From contig NZ_OBQD01000004.1 in the NCBI RefSeq assembly GCF_900220975.1, positions 57,135 through 121,134 of the forward strand: DNA of 64,000 bases, given 5' to 3'. Position numbers and translations under genes: made by a program. Positions 10,772-20,235 of this stretch are shown here, in pieces. The notes under the pieces were generated by a model. The model was not told the DNA's origin, searched no databases, and was given only the letters and a program-made list of their open reading frames with translations. This DNA is from Rhizobium subbaraonis. Its GTDB lineage: Bacteria > Pseudomonadota > Alphaproteobacteria > Rhizobiales > Rhizobiaceae. Positions within the stretch are counted from its first letter, which is position 1; every line of letters begins with the position of its first letter.

Positions 10772-11337
10772 TCCCGCGCCCCCTTGGCCCGCGCCAGCCG
10801 CACATACAACGCGCCCTCGCCGCCATGATTGCGCGCCGCCGGCTCGTAGGATGAAATCAGCGGCCTGAACTCCGGCAGCGAGAACCAGAGCGGCACGGCG
10901 CGCTTCAAGGCGCCGTCGCTTCCGATCGACGCGCCCTTGCCCGTGATCACCAGCACATGGCGCATCCCTCGTGCATGTGCCTGGAGCATGAAGCTCAGCA
11001 ACAGACCATGCGCTTCGCTCTGGATCATGCCGTGCAGGTCGATGCGCGCCTCCAGCGCCAGCCGGCCTTTTGCCAGCTTGCGTCGCACCGGACGTTCCAG
11101 CGGATGATGCTGTCGTTCGCCCTTTCCGGTATTCGTTATCCGGATTCCACCACTCTCTGAATCGCTCTTCTTCCTTGTTCCAATATCCTCAGCCGGCAAA
11201 GCGGCGGTGGATTCCGGGGTGAAAAGAGCTTCGAGCGTCTCAAGCTCCTCCATCCGTCCCGGCAGTGGCTTGGCGCTTCTGGCGACCTTGCCCCAGAGTA
11301 TCCGGTCTTCGGTGCTGAGCAACTTATCCTTCGCCAT
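10768..11337 (-). CDS. Smr/MutS2-domain protein
   Basis: 189 aa from the start at 11337 (MAKDKLLSTEDRILW...). The C-terminal Smr domain (about 100-185) has the signature IDLHGMIQSEAH and, later, LVITGKGAS, with ISSYEPAARNHGGEGALYVRL at the end. Smr domains nick DNA or RNA in characterised relatives (MutS2, SmrA/SmrB). The N-terminal half is basic and low complexity. The start overlaps the mltA stop by 14 nt and the end overlaps the XRE start by 4 nt, so translation is probably coupled. Nuclease activity is inferred from the domain only. Confidence 0.88.
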   Translation of the reverse strand: MAKDKLLSTEDRILWGKVARSAKPLPGRMEELETLEALFTPESTAALPAEDIGTRKKSDSESGGIRITNTGKGERQHHPLERPVRRKLAKGRLALEARIDLHGMIQSEAHGLLLSFMLQAHARGMRHVLVITGKGASIGSDGALKRAVPLWFSLPEFRPLISSYEPAARNHGGEGALYVRLARAKGARE

Positions 11338-12439
11338 GGCGAAATCTCTCGGCGATCGACCTCGGAACGAAGACGTAGAAGTCGGCGGTATTGCGGACGT
11401 TTCCGGCGAGGTCGCCGGCGGCGTCACCGGACCCGGTGAAGATGTCGCCGCGGGCAGCCCCGACGATCGCAGAGCCGGTATCGAGCGCCAACATGGTCCG
11501 GGCGAACGGCCTGCCGCCGTCCAGATGCGTCAGGCTGTCGCTGCGGATGAAGAAAGGCGTGCCGAAGGTGTGGATCAGGCGGTCGACGGCGAGCGACCGG
11601 CCGGCGACGATCGGGATTTTCGCTGCCGCGACCGGCCCCAGTTCCGGATCGTCCACCACGGCATCGCGGAAAAAGATATAGGACCGGTTGTGCCAGAGGA
11701 TTTCGTCGATGCGATCCGGGTTGCGCGTCAGCCAGTTTCGGATCGAAGCCATCGATACCGTCGCCGGATCGATTTCACCACGCTCGATCAGGAGCTTCCC
11801 GATCGGCGAGAAGCGGTGGCCGGACTTGGCCGCATAGGTGATGCGCCTTACCGAACCGTCGGAATAAAGGAGCCGGGCCGCCCCCTGCACGTGGATGAAG
11901 AAGACATCGACCTTCGAACGAGCATAGGCGATCTCGAGGTTTCTCCCCTCCAGCAGCCCCTGGTCGATGGCCCGGCGATCGGGGTACTCCTCGATCTTGC
12001 CCTCGCGCATGCGGCCAAAGGCGAAATAGGGATCGAAGCCTTTGGGCCGGTTCGCGTCGTCGATATCGACCATGTCGTCGGGACGACGGTAGAAGGGATA
12101 GCGGAAATCGGCGTCCGGCTTGTCGCGTACTTCCACTTCCGGCTCGTAATAGGCCGTGACGAAGCCCCTATCGCCCTGACCGGTCTCAATCAGATAGGGC
12201 TGGAACCAGTTCTCGAAGTAAGCGCGGGCCTGCAACGGTCCCGAAGGCGTGATCTCTGCCGCTGCGCTAAAAACGGGAAGCAGATCGGCGGCGGTAATGC
12301 CGAGCGATCCGGTGCGATAGGGCTTCGTGGTGACGATATGGTCGCGACAGCGCGCCATCGCCGAGAACAGCACGGTGGGATCGTCTTCCGTCCATCCGGG
12401 CAGATCGGAAAAAGCGACCGGTTTCAGACGGAAGTCCAT
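11324..12439 (-). CDS. mltA: Membrane-bound lytic murein transglycosylase A
   Basis: Peptidoglycan-cleaving transglycosylase that makes 1,6-anhydromuropeptides in the periplasm. 371 aa from the start at 12439 (MDFRLKPVAFSDLPGW). MltA domain landmarks: FENWFQPYLIE, GFVTAYYEPEVE, VDVFFIHVQGAARL and the 3D-domain end ARTMLALDTGSAIVGAARGDIFTG-like segment, where the Asp of LALDTG is the catalytic acid. No clear lipobox or signal peptide is visible at either start, so the export signal is uncertain. It lies 11 nt downstream of the Tim44-like gene and overlaps smr. Confidence 0.92.
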   Translation of the reverse strand: MDFRLKPVAFSDLPGWTEDDPTVLFSAMARCRDHIVTTKPYRTGSLGITAADLLPVFSAAAEITPSGPLQARAYFENWFQPYLIETGQGDRGFVTAYYEPEVEVRDKPDADFRYPFYRRPDDMVDIDDANRPKGFDPYFAFGRMREGKIEEYPDRRAIDQGLLEGRNLEIAYARSKVDVFFIHVQGAARLLYSDGSVRRITYAAKSGHRFSPIGKLLIERGEIDPATVSMASIRNWLTRNPDRIDEILWHNRSYIFFRDAVVDDPELGPVAAAKIPIVAGRSLAVDRLIHTFGTPFFIRSDSLTHLDGGRPFARTMLALDTGSAIVGAARGDIFTGSGDAAGDLAGNVRNTADFYVFVPRSIAERFRHGEG

Positions 12440-12450
12440 CGTTTTGCCAA

Positions 12451-13155
12451 TCAGCCTTCGGATTCGGTGGCGATCAGCTTCCAATTGGGATCGCGCGAAC
12501 GGCTGTCGCGGGCGAACGTCCACAGGTCGTTGACCTCAGCGACCGTTTCGGCATCGCCGTCGATCAGGCCGCCGGCCTTGTCGTAGGTCGCCGAGATCAG
12601 CTGGCTGATGATGCGCAGCGTAATGTTGATCTCGTTGTCCTTCACCTCCGCGCTGACGATATCGGCCTTCTCGATGCCGACGAAGTTCGACTTGACCACT
12701 TCGCCCTTGCCCTCGCGCTCGCTAATGGCCCCATCGAAGCCTTCGTAGACCTCGCGGGAAAGCAGGTTCTTGAGGGTCTTGCGATCACCATCGGCGAAAG
12801 CCACGACGATCATTTCATAGGCCATCTTTGCGCCGTTGACGAATTCCTTCGGGTTGAAGGACGGGTCGGCGTCGACCACGCGGCGCAGGGAATCGTTCAG
12901 CGGCGTCCCTGCCGGGGTGAAGGCATCGACGCCGGCATAGGCTCCCTCCTCGCCGTCCGCACCGTCGCGCCGCGGCAAAGTGACGACCTTGCCGCGATCC
13001 GGCCCCGGCACGCCATCGGAGTTCTCGCGACGCGAATAGGGATCGAAGGGCGGCTTTTCATTCCCCGTTCGGCGGCCAAGAACATTGCGCAGCTGCAGGA
13101 AAATCACCACAGCCGCCACAAGGAAGAAAATCGTTACAAAGTCGAATGAGCCCAT
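12451..13155 (-). CDS. Tim44/TimA-like membrane-anchored protein
   Basis: 234 aa from the start at 13155. The N-terminus is a single membrane helix (residues about 4-20, FVTIFFLVAAVVIFLQL), then a polar linker rich in Asp, Gly and Arg (about 25-85), then the Tim44-like domain (about 95-232, ending in SRDPNWKLIATES). In alphaproteobacteria the family (TimA) is an inner-membrane relative of mitochondrial Tim44, thought to act in membrane-protein handling. It is the first gene of a unit with mltA, smr and xre, divergent from fxsA. An upstream ATG at 13218 would add 21 unlike residues. Confidence 0.85.
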   Translation of the reverse strand: MGSFDFVTIFFLVAAVVIFLQLRNVLGRRTGNEKPPFDPYSRRENSDGVPGPDRGKVVTLPRRDGADGEEGAYAGVDAFTPAGTPLNDSLRRVVDADPSFNPKEFVNGAKMAYEMIVVAFADGDRKTLKNLLSREVYEGFDGAISEREGKGEVVKSNFVGIEKADIVSAEVKDNEINITLRIISQLISATYDKAGGLIDGDAETVAEVNDLWTFARDSRSRDPNWKLIATESEG

Positions 13156-13347
13156 ATCGGTCCGGAACCACCGTTCATCTTTTCTGATCTGCACCCCATA
13201 TAATCTGCAAACGCACATTCTTCAAATGCGCGCGAGCACCCGAGGTTCGAATGGCCATCACTTAACCTTGACCACCGTCGATCACACGCAGACAGACGAA
13301 CCCAGCATGGTTTAGAAGAGCCTTCACATGCAGTCAGGCAAAAGACA

Positions 13348-13806
13348 ATGACACGAATCATCATCGCCATCCTCATTCTGCTTCTTCCGCTCATCGAGAT
13401 CGCCGGCTTCGTGATGGTCGGGCGGCAGATCGGCCTTCTGGCGACACTTCTTCTCGTCATCGCCTCGGCCGTGCTGGGAATGGCGATCCTGAGGAGGCAG
13501 GGTTTTCAGGCCTTGTCCAAACTACGCCAACCGAACCTGCCGCGCGACCTTCCGGCCGAGAAATTCTTCGGCACCGCGCTGGTGCTGCTGGCCGGGTTGC
13601 TTCTGCTCGTGCCCGGGTTCTTCACGGACCTCATCGCAATCCTCCTGCTTGTGCCGTTCGTCCGTACCGTCATTGCCCGCCGCCTTGCAGCGCGCGCCGT
13701 CGTGGTCAATTTCAACGCCTCGGTCGACCCTCATGGCCCGCGTCCGCAACAGCCACGCACGATCGATCTCGATACGGACGACTACAATCGCGACGAGCCC
13801 CGTTGA
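13348..13806 (+). CDS. fxsA: FxsA-family inner-membrane protein
   Basis: 152 aa. Hydrophobic segments at about 4-27, 30-50, and a long one at 73-105 fit the four-helix FxsA fold. The family motif is seen in ILRRQGFQALSKLR and LLLVPGFFTDLIAILLLVP. FxsA was named for suppressing F exclusion of phage T7 when overproduced; its normal role is unknown. It is divergent from the Tim44-like gene and 90 nt upstream of secB, a neighbourhood common in Rhizobiaceae. Confidence 0.9.
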   Translation: MTRIIIAILILLLPLIEIAGFVMVGRQIGLLATLLLVIASAVLGMAILRRQGFQALSKLRQPNLPRDLPAEKFFGTALVLLAGLLLLVPGFFTDLIAILLLVPFVRTVIARRLAARAVVVNFNASVDPHGPRPQQPRTIDLDTDDYNRDEPR

Positions 13807-13896
13807 GGCCGATGCCGGGCCGGGCCGGCAGGGTTGTAAGCCCCCGGTCGAAATGCTAGATGGCTGCCACGATTTTTACGTCTCGAGGAAAGAACA

Positions 13897-14382
13897 ATGG
13901 CAACCGAAAACGAAGCGGCCAACAACGCGGCCAGCCCGTCCATTAACATCCTGGCCCAGTATGTGAAGGACCTTTCCTTTGAAAACCCCGGCGCGCCGCG
14001 CTCGCTGCAGGCGCGGGAAAAGGCTCCGTCGATCAATATCAACGTGAACGTCAATGCGAATCCGCTGACGGAAACGGAATTCGACGTCGTTCTGACGCTG
14101 AACGCCGAAGCAAAGGACGACGGCAAGGTCCTTTTCAACGCGGAACTGGCCTATGGCGGCGTCTTCCGCATCGCCGGCTTCCCGCAGGAGCACATGCTGC
14201 CGGTCCTGTTCATCGAGTGCCCGCGCCTTCTGTTCCCGTTCGCCCGCCAGATCATTGCCGACGCGACCCGCAATGGCGGCTTCCCGCCGCTGATGATCGA
14301 CCCCATTGATTTTGCGCAGATGTTCCAGCAGCGGATGGCCGAAGAACAGCTGAAGGCCAAGGTGGCCGGCAACACCAACTGA
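13897..14382 (+). CDS. secB: Protein-export chaperone SecB
   Basis: Tetrameric cytosolic chaperone that keeps precursors unfolded and hands them to SecA. 161 aa, normal size. Conserved core: [18 protein letters not shown] at about 10-28, [17 protein letters not shown], and [30 protein letters not shown] C-terminal segment. Followed at once by a stem-loop terminator shared with the converging dnaQ. Confidence 0.96.
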   Translation: MATENEAANNAASPSINILAQYVKDLSFENPGAPRSLQAREKAPSININVNVNANPLTETEFDVVLTLNAEAKDDGKVLFNAELAYGGVFRIAGFPQEHMLPVLFIECPRLLFPFARQIIADATRNGGFPPLMIDPIDFAQMFQQRMAEEQLKAKVAGNTN

Positions 14383-14403
14383 TCCGTATCAGGATAGCAA
14401 CTG

Positions 14404-14430
14404 AAAACGCCCGGTTCTGCCGGGCGTTTT
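14404..14430. terminator. Bidirectional terminator between secB and dnaQ
   Basis: An 11-bp perfect stem AAAACGCCCGG (14404-14414) / CCGGGCGTTTT (14420-14430) closes a 5-nt loop. A and T runs on the two outer sides let it serve both converging genes. Confidence 0.9.
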
Positions 14431-14442
14431 TCGTTTAAGCTG

Positions 14443-15165
14443 TCAGTCCTGGTCTGGAGCTTCGGGCCGGTATTTCAGCCAGATCGCCTTATCGCCCATC
14501 TTCTCCACCATCGCCGCATGTGCGGATATCTCGATTTCACTGATCCGCTGCGGCAAGGGTCTCGGTCGCTGCTGGATCGGCAGGACGATATCCTCGCCAT
14601 CCGCCTGGTCGAGCCGTTCGCGTTGTTCGGCAACGCCAAGGCCCAGAGCGGCCTGCCTGCCGCCGATCATTTCGATGTAGACCTCGGCCAACAGCTCGGA
14701 GTCGAGAAGCGCGCCGTGTTTCGTGCGATGCGAATTGTCGATGCCATAGCGCCGGCATAGCGCATCCAGCGAGTTGGGCCCCATCGGATGCTTGCGACGC
14801 GCCAGCGCCAGCGTGTCCGTCACGCGGTCGGCAGGCACCGGGGGAATTCCGAGCCGCTCGAACTCCGCGTTTATGAACCCCATGTCGAAGTTGGCGTTGT
14901 GGGCCACCCACCGGGCATCTGCGAAGAAGGACTGCAGATCCTCGACGATCTCAGCGAAGGAAGGCTTGTCCTTCAGGAACTCGTCGGTGATCCCGTGAAC
15001 GGCAAGCGCATCTGGATGCACCTTCTTGTCGCCCGGATTGATATAGATATGGAAGGTGCGACCGGTCGGAAAATGGTTGTCGAGCTCGACGCCACCGATT
15101 TCGATGACGCGGTCGGAGCGGCTGTCGAGGCCGGTGGTTTCCGTATCGAAGATGATTTCACGCAT
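14443..15165 (-). CDS. dnaQ: DNA polymerase III epsilon subunit (proofreading exonuclease)
   Basis: 3'-5' exonuclease of the replicative polymerase. 240 aa. The DEDDh motifs are clear: FDTETTGLD at 6-14 (Exo I), HNANFDMGFINAEF (Exo II), and HGALLDSELLAEVY with the HRTKHGALLD segment (Exo III, His). The C-terminal tail (EISAHAAMVEKMGDKAIWLKY) is the alphaproteobacterial type. Its start overlaps coaE by 8 nt; it closes the ppsR-maf-aroE-coaE-dnaQ unit, an arrangement conserved near the alphaproteobacterial origin. Confidence 0.96.
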   Translation of the reverse strand: MREIIFDTETTGLDSRSDRVIEIGGVELDNHFPTGRTFHIYINPGDKKVHPDALAVHGITDEFLKDKPSFAEIVEDLQSFFADARWVAHNANFDMGFINAEFERLGIPPVPADRVTDTLALARRKHPMGPNSLDALCRRYGIDNSHRTKHGALLDSELLAEVYIEMIGGRQAALGLGVAEQRERLDQADGEDIVLPIQQRPRPLPQRISEIEISAHAAMVEKMGDKAIWLKYRPEAPDQD

Positions 15166-15757
15166 CAGCGCCGCTTTCCTGAATGAGTGTCGCCAGGATT
15201 TGTTTCACCTGTTCGCGCGCCGCATCAAGCCCGTTGTCGGTGTTGACCACAAAATCCGCACGCGCCCGTTTTTCGGTATCCGGCATCTGCCGCGACAGAA
15301 GCATGGCGAATTTTTCCTCGGTCATGCCGGGGCGCGCCATCACACGCTGCCTTTGTACGTCCGGCGAACAACTCACGACGACGACCTTGTCAACCCGCCG
15401 CTCGCCGCCGGTTTCGAACAGCAGCGGAATATCTAGCACGACAAGAGGCGCTCCGGCCGCACGCTGTGCGCGGAGAAAGGCTGCCTCTTTCTCCCGGACG
15501 AGCGGATGGATGATTTGCTCCAGACGCTTGAAACCATCGGGACTTTTGGCCAGTTCGGCAGCGAGCGCCTTGCGATCGACGGCGCCCGATGCGATCGCGG
15601 ACGGAAAGGCCTCTCCGACCGGCCCGACCGCCTCGTTCGCATAGAGCTCGTGTACGGCGGCGTCCGCATCATGCACGGAGACGCCCAGGTCGCGGAACAT
15701 GCCGGCCGTCGTCGACTTGCCCGTCCCGATCGATCCTGTCAGCCCGACGATGATCAT
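15158..15757 (-). CDS. coaE: Dephospho-CoA kinase
   Basis: Last step of coenzyme A synthesis: ATP-dependent phosphorylation of dephospho-CoA. 199 aa. The P-loop [12 protein letters not shown] is at residues 5-16; the CoaE lid and substrate region include [12 protein letters not shown] and [19 protein letters not shown]. The start at 15757 is chosen because ATGA overlaps the aroE stop by 4 nt; the frame continues upstream but is not family-like. Translationally coupled to aroE and dnaQ. Confidence 0.95.
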   Translation of the reverse strand: MIIVGLTGSIGTGKSTTAGMFRDLGVSVHDADAAVHELYANEAVGPVGEAFPSAIASGAVDRKALAAELAKSPDGFKRLEQIIHPLVREKEAAFLRAQRAAGAPLVVLDIPLLFETGGERRVDKVVVVSCSPDVQRQRVMARPGMTEEKFAMLLSRQMPDTEKRARADFVVNTDNGLDAAREQVKQILATLIQESGADA

Positions 15758-16614
15758 CCATGCCGCTCCATGTCCTCGACGATCACCTGGCGTAGCGCGG
15801 CATCCACCACCGGCCGCACGCCGAACCACTTCTCGAAACCGGGCGTCGCCTGATGCAGCAGCATTCCCAACCCATCGACGGTCGCAAAGCCCTGGCGCTC
15901 CGCCTGGAGCAAGAACGGCGTCTTCAACGGCACGTAGACGATGTCTGTGACGATCGCGCCGGACGCCAATCCGCCGAAATCGATGTCCGGGGCGGCGTCC
16001 CCGTCCATACCGAGCGAGGTCGTGTTGACGAAGAGGCCCGCGCCGCCCATCACTTCGCGAAGCGCTTCCATCGGATGTGCATATATCCTTGTGCCGAAGC
16101 GGTCTGCGAGTTCCTGTGCTCTCCCGACCGTGCGGTTCAGAACGTGGATCTCGCCGATGCCACGGTCACGCAAGGCCTGCAGAATTGCCCGGCTGGCGCC
16201 GCCGGCACCGAAAACCACCGCCCGATCGATGCGGTCCCAGCCCGGCGCCCGCTCGTCCAGATTGGAAACGAAACCGTGGCCATCGGTGTTTGTCGCATGC
16301 AGCCTGCCATCCTCGATCCAGATCGTGTTGCTGGCGCCAAGCTCTTCGCTGAGCGCATCAGGCCGATCGACGAGTTGAAATGCTGCCTCCTTGTGCGGGA
16401 TCGTGACGTTCCCGCCGACAAAGCTGCGATGTTCCCCCTTGAGGTTCGCAATGAAATCAGGAAATGCCGCCGGACTGACATCGATCGGCCGGTAGCTTCC
16501 GGCAATCTTGAACTTCTCCAGCCAGTGGCCGTGGATCAGAGGCGAGCGGGAATGCTTGATCGGATGGCCGACCACAAAGGCATGGTTAACAAATGTTTCA
16601 CGTGAATCACGCAT
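15754..16614 (-). CDS. aroE: Shikimate dehydrogenase (NADP+)
   Basis: Reduces 3-dehydroshikimate to shikimate in aromatic amino acid synthesis. 286 aa. Shikimate-binding HSRSPLIHG at about 21-29, catalytic Lys in [11 protein letters not shown], cofactor loop [11 protein letters not shown] and basic NRTVGRA, and the C-terminal [14 protein letters not shown]. Starts 8 nt inside the end of maf and shares a 4-nt overlap with coaE. A parS-like 16-mer (16594-16609) overlaps its first codons, encoding part of SRETFV. Confidence 0.95.
   Translation of the reverse strand: MRDSRETFVNHAFVVGHPIKHSRSPLIHGHWLEKFKIAGSYRPIDVSPAAFPDFIANLKGEHRSFVGGNVTIPHKEAAFQLVDRPDALSEELGASNTIWIEDGRLHATNTDGHGFVSNLDERAPGWDRIDRAVVFGAGGASRAILQALRDRGIGEIHVLNRTVGRAQELADRFGTRIYAHPMEALREVMGGAGLFVNTTSLGMDGDAAPDIDFGGLASGAIVTDIVYVPLKTPFLLQAERQGFATVDGLGMLLHQATPGFEKWFGVRPVVDAALRQVIVEDMERHG
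16594..16609. other. parS: parS-like ParB site 1 (in 5' end of aroE)
   Basis: TGTTTCACGTGAATCA: one mismatch from the conserved 16-bp parS palindrome TGTTTCACGTGAAACA. It lies in aroE codons near the start, overlapping the end of maf (16607-16609). Confidence 0.85.
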
Positions 16615-17218
16615 CGATCGCCCTCATCGATCTCAATTGCGCCAGTAGCGGCAGCATCGGCAGGCCGATGATGGTGAAGTAGTCCCCCTCGATCCTGTCG
16701 AACAGCTGGATGCCCTCACCTTCCAGCTGATAGGCTCCGACGCTACCCAACACGCGCGTTCCCACGCGCGACAGATGGCGATCGATGAAAGCCTCGCTCA
16801 GCGGGCGCATCGTCAGGCTGGCGGTGGAGACGTGGCGCCAGGCCACCTCGCCGTCGACGGCGATCGCTACGCCGCTGTTCAGTGCATGGGTCCTTCCCGA
16901 CAGGGCAAGAAGGTGTTCCTTCGCCCCGGCAATACCTTCCGGCTTGTGAAACACCCGCTCGCCGAGCGACAGCGTCTGGTCGGAGCCGATCACCAGGGCG
17001 CCGGGATGACGCATCGACACTGCCCTTGCCTTCGCCGCCGCGAGGTGCAGGGCGACATCCGTCGGCGACGGCGCCTGTCGTTCCAGTTCGCTTTCGACCG
17101 CACGTTCATCGATGTCTGCAGAAAAGGCGTCGAACGCCAGGCCGGCGTTTTCCATCAGCATCTTCCTGAACGGACTTTGCGAGGCGAGGATGAGGCGGAG
17201 TTTATCGGGCATTGTCAT
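16607..17218 (-). CDS. maf: Maf-family nucleotide pyrophosphatase
   Basis: House-cleaning nucleoside triphosphate pyrophosphatase acting on non-canonical or modified nucleotides. 203 aa. The family motif [12 protein letters not shown] is at about 11-22 and the catalytic [10 protein letters not shown] in the middle; [10 protein letters not shown] is the usual C-terminal motif. Two close starts are possible (17218 or 17212). It overlaps aroE by 8 nt and lies 32 nt after ppsR, inside the leftward operon running from the origin. Confidence 0.92.
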   Translation of the reverse strand: MTMPDKLRLILASQSPFRKMLMENAGLAFDAFSADIDERAVESELERQAPSPTDVALHLAAAKARAVSMRHPGALVIGSDQTLSLGERVFHKPEGIAGAKEHLLALSGRTHALNSGVAIAVDGEVAWRHVSTASLTMRPLSEAFIDRHLSRVGTRVLGSVGAYQLEGEGIQLFDRIEGDYFTIIGLPMLPLLAQLRSMRAIDA

Positions 17219-17250
17219 TGGCGAAGCTCTCGATCTTTAGGTCTGCGGAC

Positions 17251-18072
17251 TTAGCGAAGCTTCGGCCTTAGGGCAACAATTGCAGCAGCAGTCTCCTCGA
17301 TCGACCGGCGCGTGACGTCGATCACGGGCCAATTGTTGCGCGCACAGAGCATGCGCGCATATTTCAGCTCCTCGGCAATCTGTGCCCTGTCGGTGTAATC
17401 CTCGCCCTTGAAATCCTTCGCCGCACCGAGGACGCGGTTGTGACGGATCTGGGCGATGCGGTCGGTCGTCGCGATCAGCCCGACCACGAGCGGACGAACC
17501 ACCCGGGAGAGATGCTCCGGCAAAGGCACATCGAGGACGATGGGGATATTCGCCGTCTTGATACCGCGATTGGCAAGATAAATGCTGGTCGGCGTCTTCG
17601 ATGTCCTGCTGATGCCGACTAGAATGACGTCCGCCTCCTCCAGGTCCGACGGCAGCTGGCCATCGTCGTGATCCATGGTGAAGTTAAGCGCCTCGATCCG
17701 GGCAAAATATTCCGCGTCCATCACGTGCTGAGCCCCCACCCGACGGCGAGAGGTCGCACCGAGATAGGACTGAAAGACGTCGAGGATGGGCTCCAGCACG
17801 GATACGCAGGGCAATCCCATCTCGCGGCAGCGCTGGTCGATGATTGCGGAAAGCTCGCGATCGACGATCGTGTAGAGCACAATACCCGGCGCACTATCGA
17901 TCGCATCGAGGACCGGTGTCAGCTGCCTTCGGTTGCGAATGAGGGGGTAGACGTGTTCGAGCGCCTGCGAGGCCTGGAATTGGGCCGCAGCCGCCCTGCC
18001 CGCCGCGATCAGCGTTTCGCCCGTGGAATCGGAGATCAGATGCAGGTGAAAGTAGTTTTTGGGGTTCTCCAC
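17251..18072 (-). CDS. ppsR: Pyruvate, phosphate dikinase regulatory protein (PPSR/DUF299)
   Basis: Bifunctional ADP-dependent kinase / phosphorylase that switches PEP-forming dikinase off and on. 273 aa from a GTG start at 18072 ([16 protein letters not shown]), which matches the family start; the frame runs on to 18255 but that part holds DnaA-box-like DNA. Landmarks: [17 protein letters not shown], and the P-loop-like [16 protein letters not shown] near residue 150. It is the homologue of the RP001 gene that flanks the Caulobacter replication origin opposite hemE; the same pair flanks the origin candidate here. Confidence 0.93.
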   Translation of the reverse strand: MENPKNYFHLHLISDSTGETLIAAGRAAAAQFQASQALEHVYPLIRNRRQLTPVLDAIDSAPGIVLYTIVDRELSAIIDQRCREMGLPCVSVLEPILDVFQSYLGATSRRRVGAQHVMDAEYFARIEALNFTMDHDDGQLPSDLEEADVILVGISRTSKTPTSIYLANRGIKTANIPIVLDVPLPEHLSRVVRPLVVGLIATTDRIAQIRHNRVLGAAKDFKGEDYTDRAQIAEELKYARMLCARNNWPVIDVTRRSIEETAAAIVALRPKLR

Positions 18073-18157
18073 ATGATCCTCGGCAGGCTGTTGATAGAGC
18101 GGGATAGGGTGACCGAAGAATCCGTCGTGTGACCCTGCCCCTGGGAAAAGTCCCGAT

Positions 18158-18166
18158 TTTTCCACA
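18158..18166 (+). other. DnaA-box-like 9-mer 1
   Basis: TTTTCCACA, one difference from TTATCCACA. Confidence 0.55.
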
Positions 18167-18200
18167 ATTCGGCTTTCGCTGGATCGGTATTCGGAGGCGA

Positions 18201-18209
18201 TGTGGACAA
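18201..18209 (-). other. DnaA-box-like 9-mer 2
   Basis: TGTGGACAA on the plus strand, reading TTGTCCACA on the minus strand; one difference from TTATCCACA. Confidence 0.6.
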
Positions 18210-18247
18210 CTCGGAGGTGGCGACATTGTGTCACGCAGATCCCCACA

Positions 18248-18256
18248 TTGTCCACA
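18248..18256 (+). other. DnaA-box-like 9-mer 3
   Basis: TTGTCCACA, one difference from TTATCCACA and the inverted copy of box 2, 38 bp further on. Confidence 0.6.
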
Positions 18257-18476
18257 GGATAGCAAAAACACGGATCAAGCTAGCTTTCTGAAATCATGAA
18301 GTTATTTTCGATATCAGCCAGCTTTCGGTTCGGCCGCGCATTTTTTCCGATCTCGGCGAGAGATCGCACTTTCTCCGGGGAAAATGTGGATGGAATTTAA
18401 TCCTTGATAGTCACCGACTCTAAGAAATAGAAACCTCTTCAATATAGATTTCTTTGTTTTAGAGGAGCCTGCAACG

Positions 18477-19511
18477 GTGGCGAGCGGAACGCGAAAAATC
18501 GTCGAGGTTCTGAACGGGAAGACGGTGTCTCCCCCACCGGTATGGCTGATGCGACAAGCCGGGCGTTACCTGCCGGAGTATCGTGAGACGCGGGCCAAGG
18601 CCGGCACGTTCCTCGACCTCTGTTATTCGCCCGATCACGCCGTCGAAGTCACCTTGCAGCCGATCCGCCGTTACGGCTTCGATGCCGCCATCCTGTTCTC
18701 CGACATCCTCGTCATTCCCGATGCGCTGAAACGGCAGGTTCGTTTTGACGAGGGACACGGCCCGCGACTGAAACCCCTGACGCTGGACGAGATCTCCCCG
18801 CTTTCGAAGCTGGGCGTCATGGAGCACCTTGCACCGGTGATCGAGACGGTCGGACGCCTTCGCAAGGAATTGCCTCAGGAGACCGCCCTGCTCGGCTTCT
18901 GTGGGGCGCCCTGGACCGTTGCGACATACATGATCGCCGGCCATGGTACGCCCGATCAGGCGCCGACGCGGCTTTTCGCCTACAAGGAGCCGAAGGCGTT
19001 CGCGCTGTTGCTCGACATCCTGGCTGAGAAATCCGCCGAGTATCTGATCGCACAGATCGATGCCGGGGCCGATGCCGTGCAGATCTTCGATTCCTGGGCC
19101 GGCGTTCTTGGGGAACATGAATTTGACGCCTATGCCGTCAAGCCGGTACGGCGGATCGTCGATATCGTTCGTGCCGCGCGTCCTCAGGCAAAGATCATCG
19201 CCTTCGCCAAGGGAGCGGGTCTGTTCCTGCGTGGATATCGCCAGCAGACCGGCGCCGATGCGATCGGCCTGGACTGGACCGTTCCGCTTTCGATGGCGGT
19301 GGAATTGCAGAAGGACGGACCGGTACAGGGCAATCTCGATCCGCAGCGGGTCGTCGCTGGCGGTGCCGCCTTGCACGAGGGCATCGATGCGATCCTGTCT
19401 GCTCTTGGAAACGGCCCTCTGATTTTCAATCTCGGCCACGGGATCACCCCTCAGGCCGATCCTGCCAACGTTGCCGATCTCGTGCAGCGCGTTCGGAGCC
19501 ACCGCTCGTGA
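18477..19511 (+). CDS. hemE: Uroporphyrinogen decarboxylase
   Basis: Decarboxylates uroporphyrinogen III to coproporphyrinogen III in haem synthesis. 344 aa. Signatures: [16 protein letters not shown] at about 22-37 and [16 protein letters not shown] at about 140-155; DSWAG holds a conserved Asp-Ser pair. The GTG start at 18477 has AGAGGAG 9-16 nt upstream. It borders the origin candidate and overlaps hemJ by 4 nt. Confidence 0.97.
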   Translation: MASGTRKIVEVLNGKTVSPPPVWLMRQAGRYLPEYRETRAKAGTFLDLCYSPDHAVEVTLQPIRRYGFDAAILFSDILVIPDALKRQVRFDEGHGPRLKPLTLDEISPLSKLGVMEHLAPVIETVGRLRKELPQETALLGFCGAPWTVATYMIAGHGTPDQAPTRLFAYKEPKAFALLLDILAEKSAEYLIAQIDAGADAVQIFDSWAGVLGEHEFDAYAVKPVRRIVDIVRAARPQAKIIAFAKGAGLFLRGYRQQTGADAIGLDWTVPLSMAVELQKDGPVQGNLDPQRVVAGGAALHEGIDAILSALGNGPLIFNLGHGITPQADPANVADLVQRVRSHRS

Positions 19512-20047
19512 GCGAGCAGCAGACGGGCCGCCGCGCCGGCCTGCGTGCGGCGCTCCGTGCCGCGTCGGTCATCGTGGTCTTTGCGGCGATCGCGGCAGTT
19601 CTGATCGCGCATCCGCCGGACGACCTCTATCTCTGGATCAAGGCGTTCCATGTGGTCGCCGTCATCTCCTGGATGGCCGGCCTGCTCTACCTGCCGCGCC
19701 TGTTCATCTATCACACCGATGCTGCGGCTGGATCGGAAGCAGCGGAGACCTTCAAGACGATGGAGCGTCGCCTCTATTTCGTGATCATGAACCCGGCCAT
19801 GATGCTGAGCTGGGTGCTGGGGCTCTATCTCGCCTGGTCGGTCTACGGCTTCCACGGAGGATGGCTGCATGCGAAGCTGGCCTTGGTCCTCGTTCTCACC
19901 GGATTTCACGTCTTTCTCGGCCGTTCGGTCAGGACGTTCGGCCGCGAGGCGAACGACATCAGTCCGCGCGCCTGGCGTCTTATCAACGAGGTCCCGGCGC
20001 TCCTGATGGTGTTGATCGTCATTTTCGTCATCGTCAAGCCGTTCTGA
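19508..20047 (+). CDS. hemJ: Protoporphyrinogen oxidase HemJ
   Basis: Membrane protein that oxidises protoporphyrinogen IX; the common form in alphaproteobacteria lacking HemG/HemY. 179 aa. Four or five membrane helices, with the conserved His in [24 protein letters not shown] and Arg/Lys in the helix with [19 protein letters not shown] start overlaps the hemE stop (GTGA), so translation is coupled with the preceding haem gene. An N-terminal extension of about 40 residues precedes the core. Confidence 0.92.
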   Translation: MSEQQTGRRAGLRAALRAASVIVVFAAIAAVLIAHPPDDLYLWIKAFHVVAVISWMAGLLYLPRLFIYHTDAAAGSEAAETFKTMERRLYFVIMNPAMMLSWVLGLYLAWSVYGFHGGWLHAKLALVLVLTGFHVFLGRSVRTFGREANDISPRAWRLINEVPALLMVLIVIFVIVKPF

Positions 20048-20235
20048 CGCGATCGCGGTGCGGGTCCGAAACGGGAAATTTTCGGAGCCTCTTGCGGGCG
20101 TGGCGATGAAGCGCTATTTTCGCGACATCTCATCTCTCGTGGCATGTGTACCTGCTTCGTGAACTGCTCCCCCTGCAGCTCAGTCTTGACTCGCACGCCA
20201 ATTCCCATCCTGAAATTATGCATGGTCCCCCCTTC

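Larger units (their letters stand above)
18073..18476. other. oriC: Probable chromosomal replication origin (oriC) between ppsR and hemE
   Basis: 404 bp without a credible gene, between two diverging operons. In Caulobacter and relatives, the origin lies between hemE and the ppsR (RP001) homologue. Three 9-mers are one base away from the DnaA box TTATCCACA (18158, 18201 reverse, 18248), and a weaker one (18385-18393, reverse) has two differences. The right part (about 18395-18460) is A+T-rich compared with the rest of the window and would suit an unwinding region. A GANTC (CcrM) site, gactc, lies at 18416-18420. It also must hold the ppsR and hemE promoters. Confidence 0.75.

Noticed and set aside
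18073..18255. Longer ppsR starting at 18255
   Set aside because: The extra 61 codons are not family-like and cover DnaA-box-like DNA; the GTG at 18072 gives the usual 273-aa protein.
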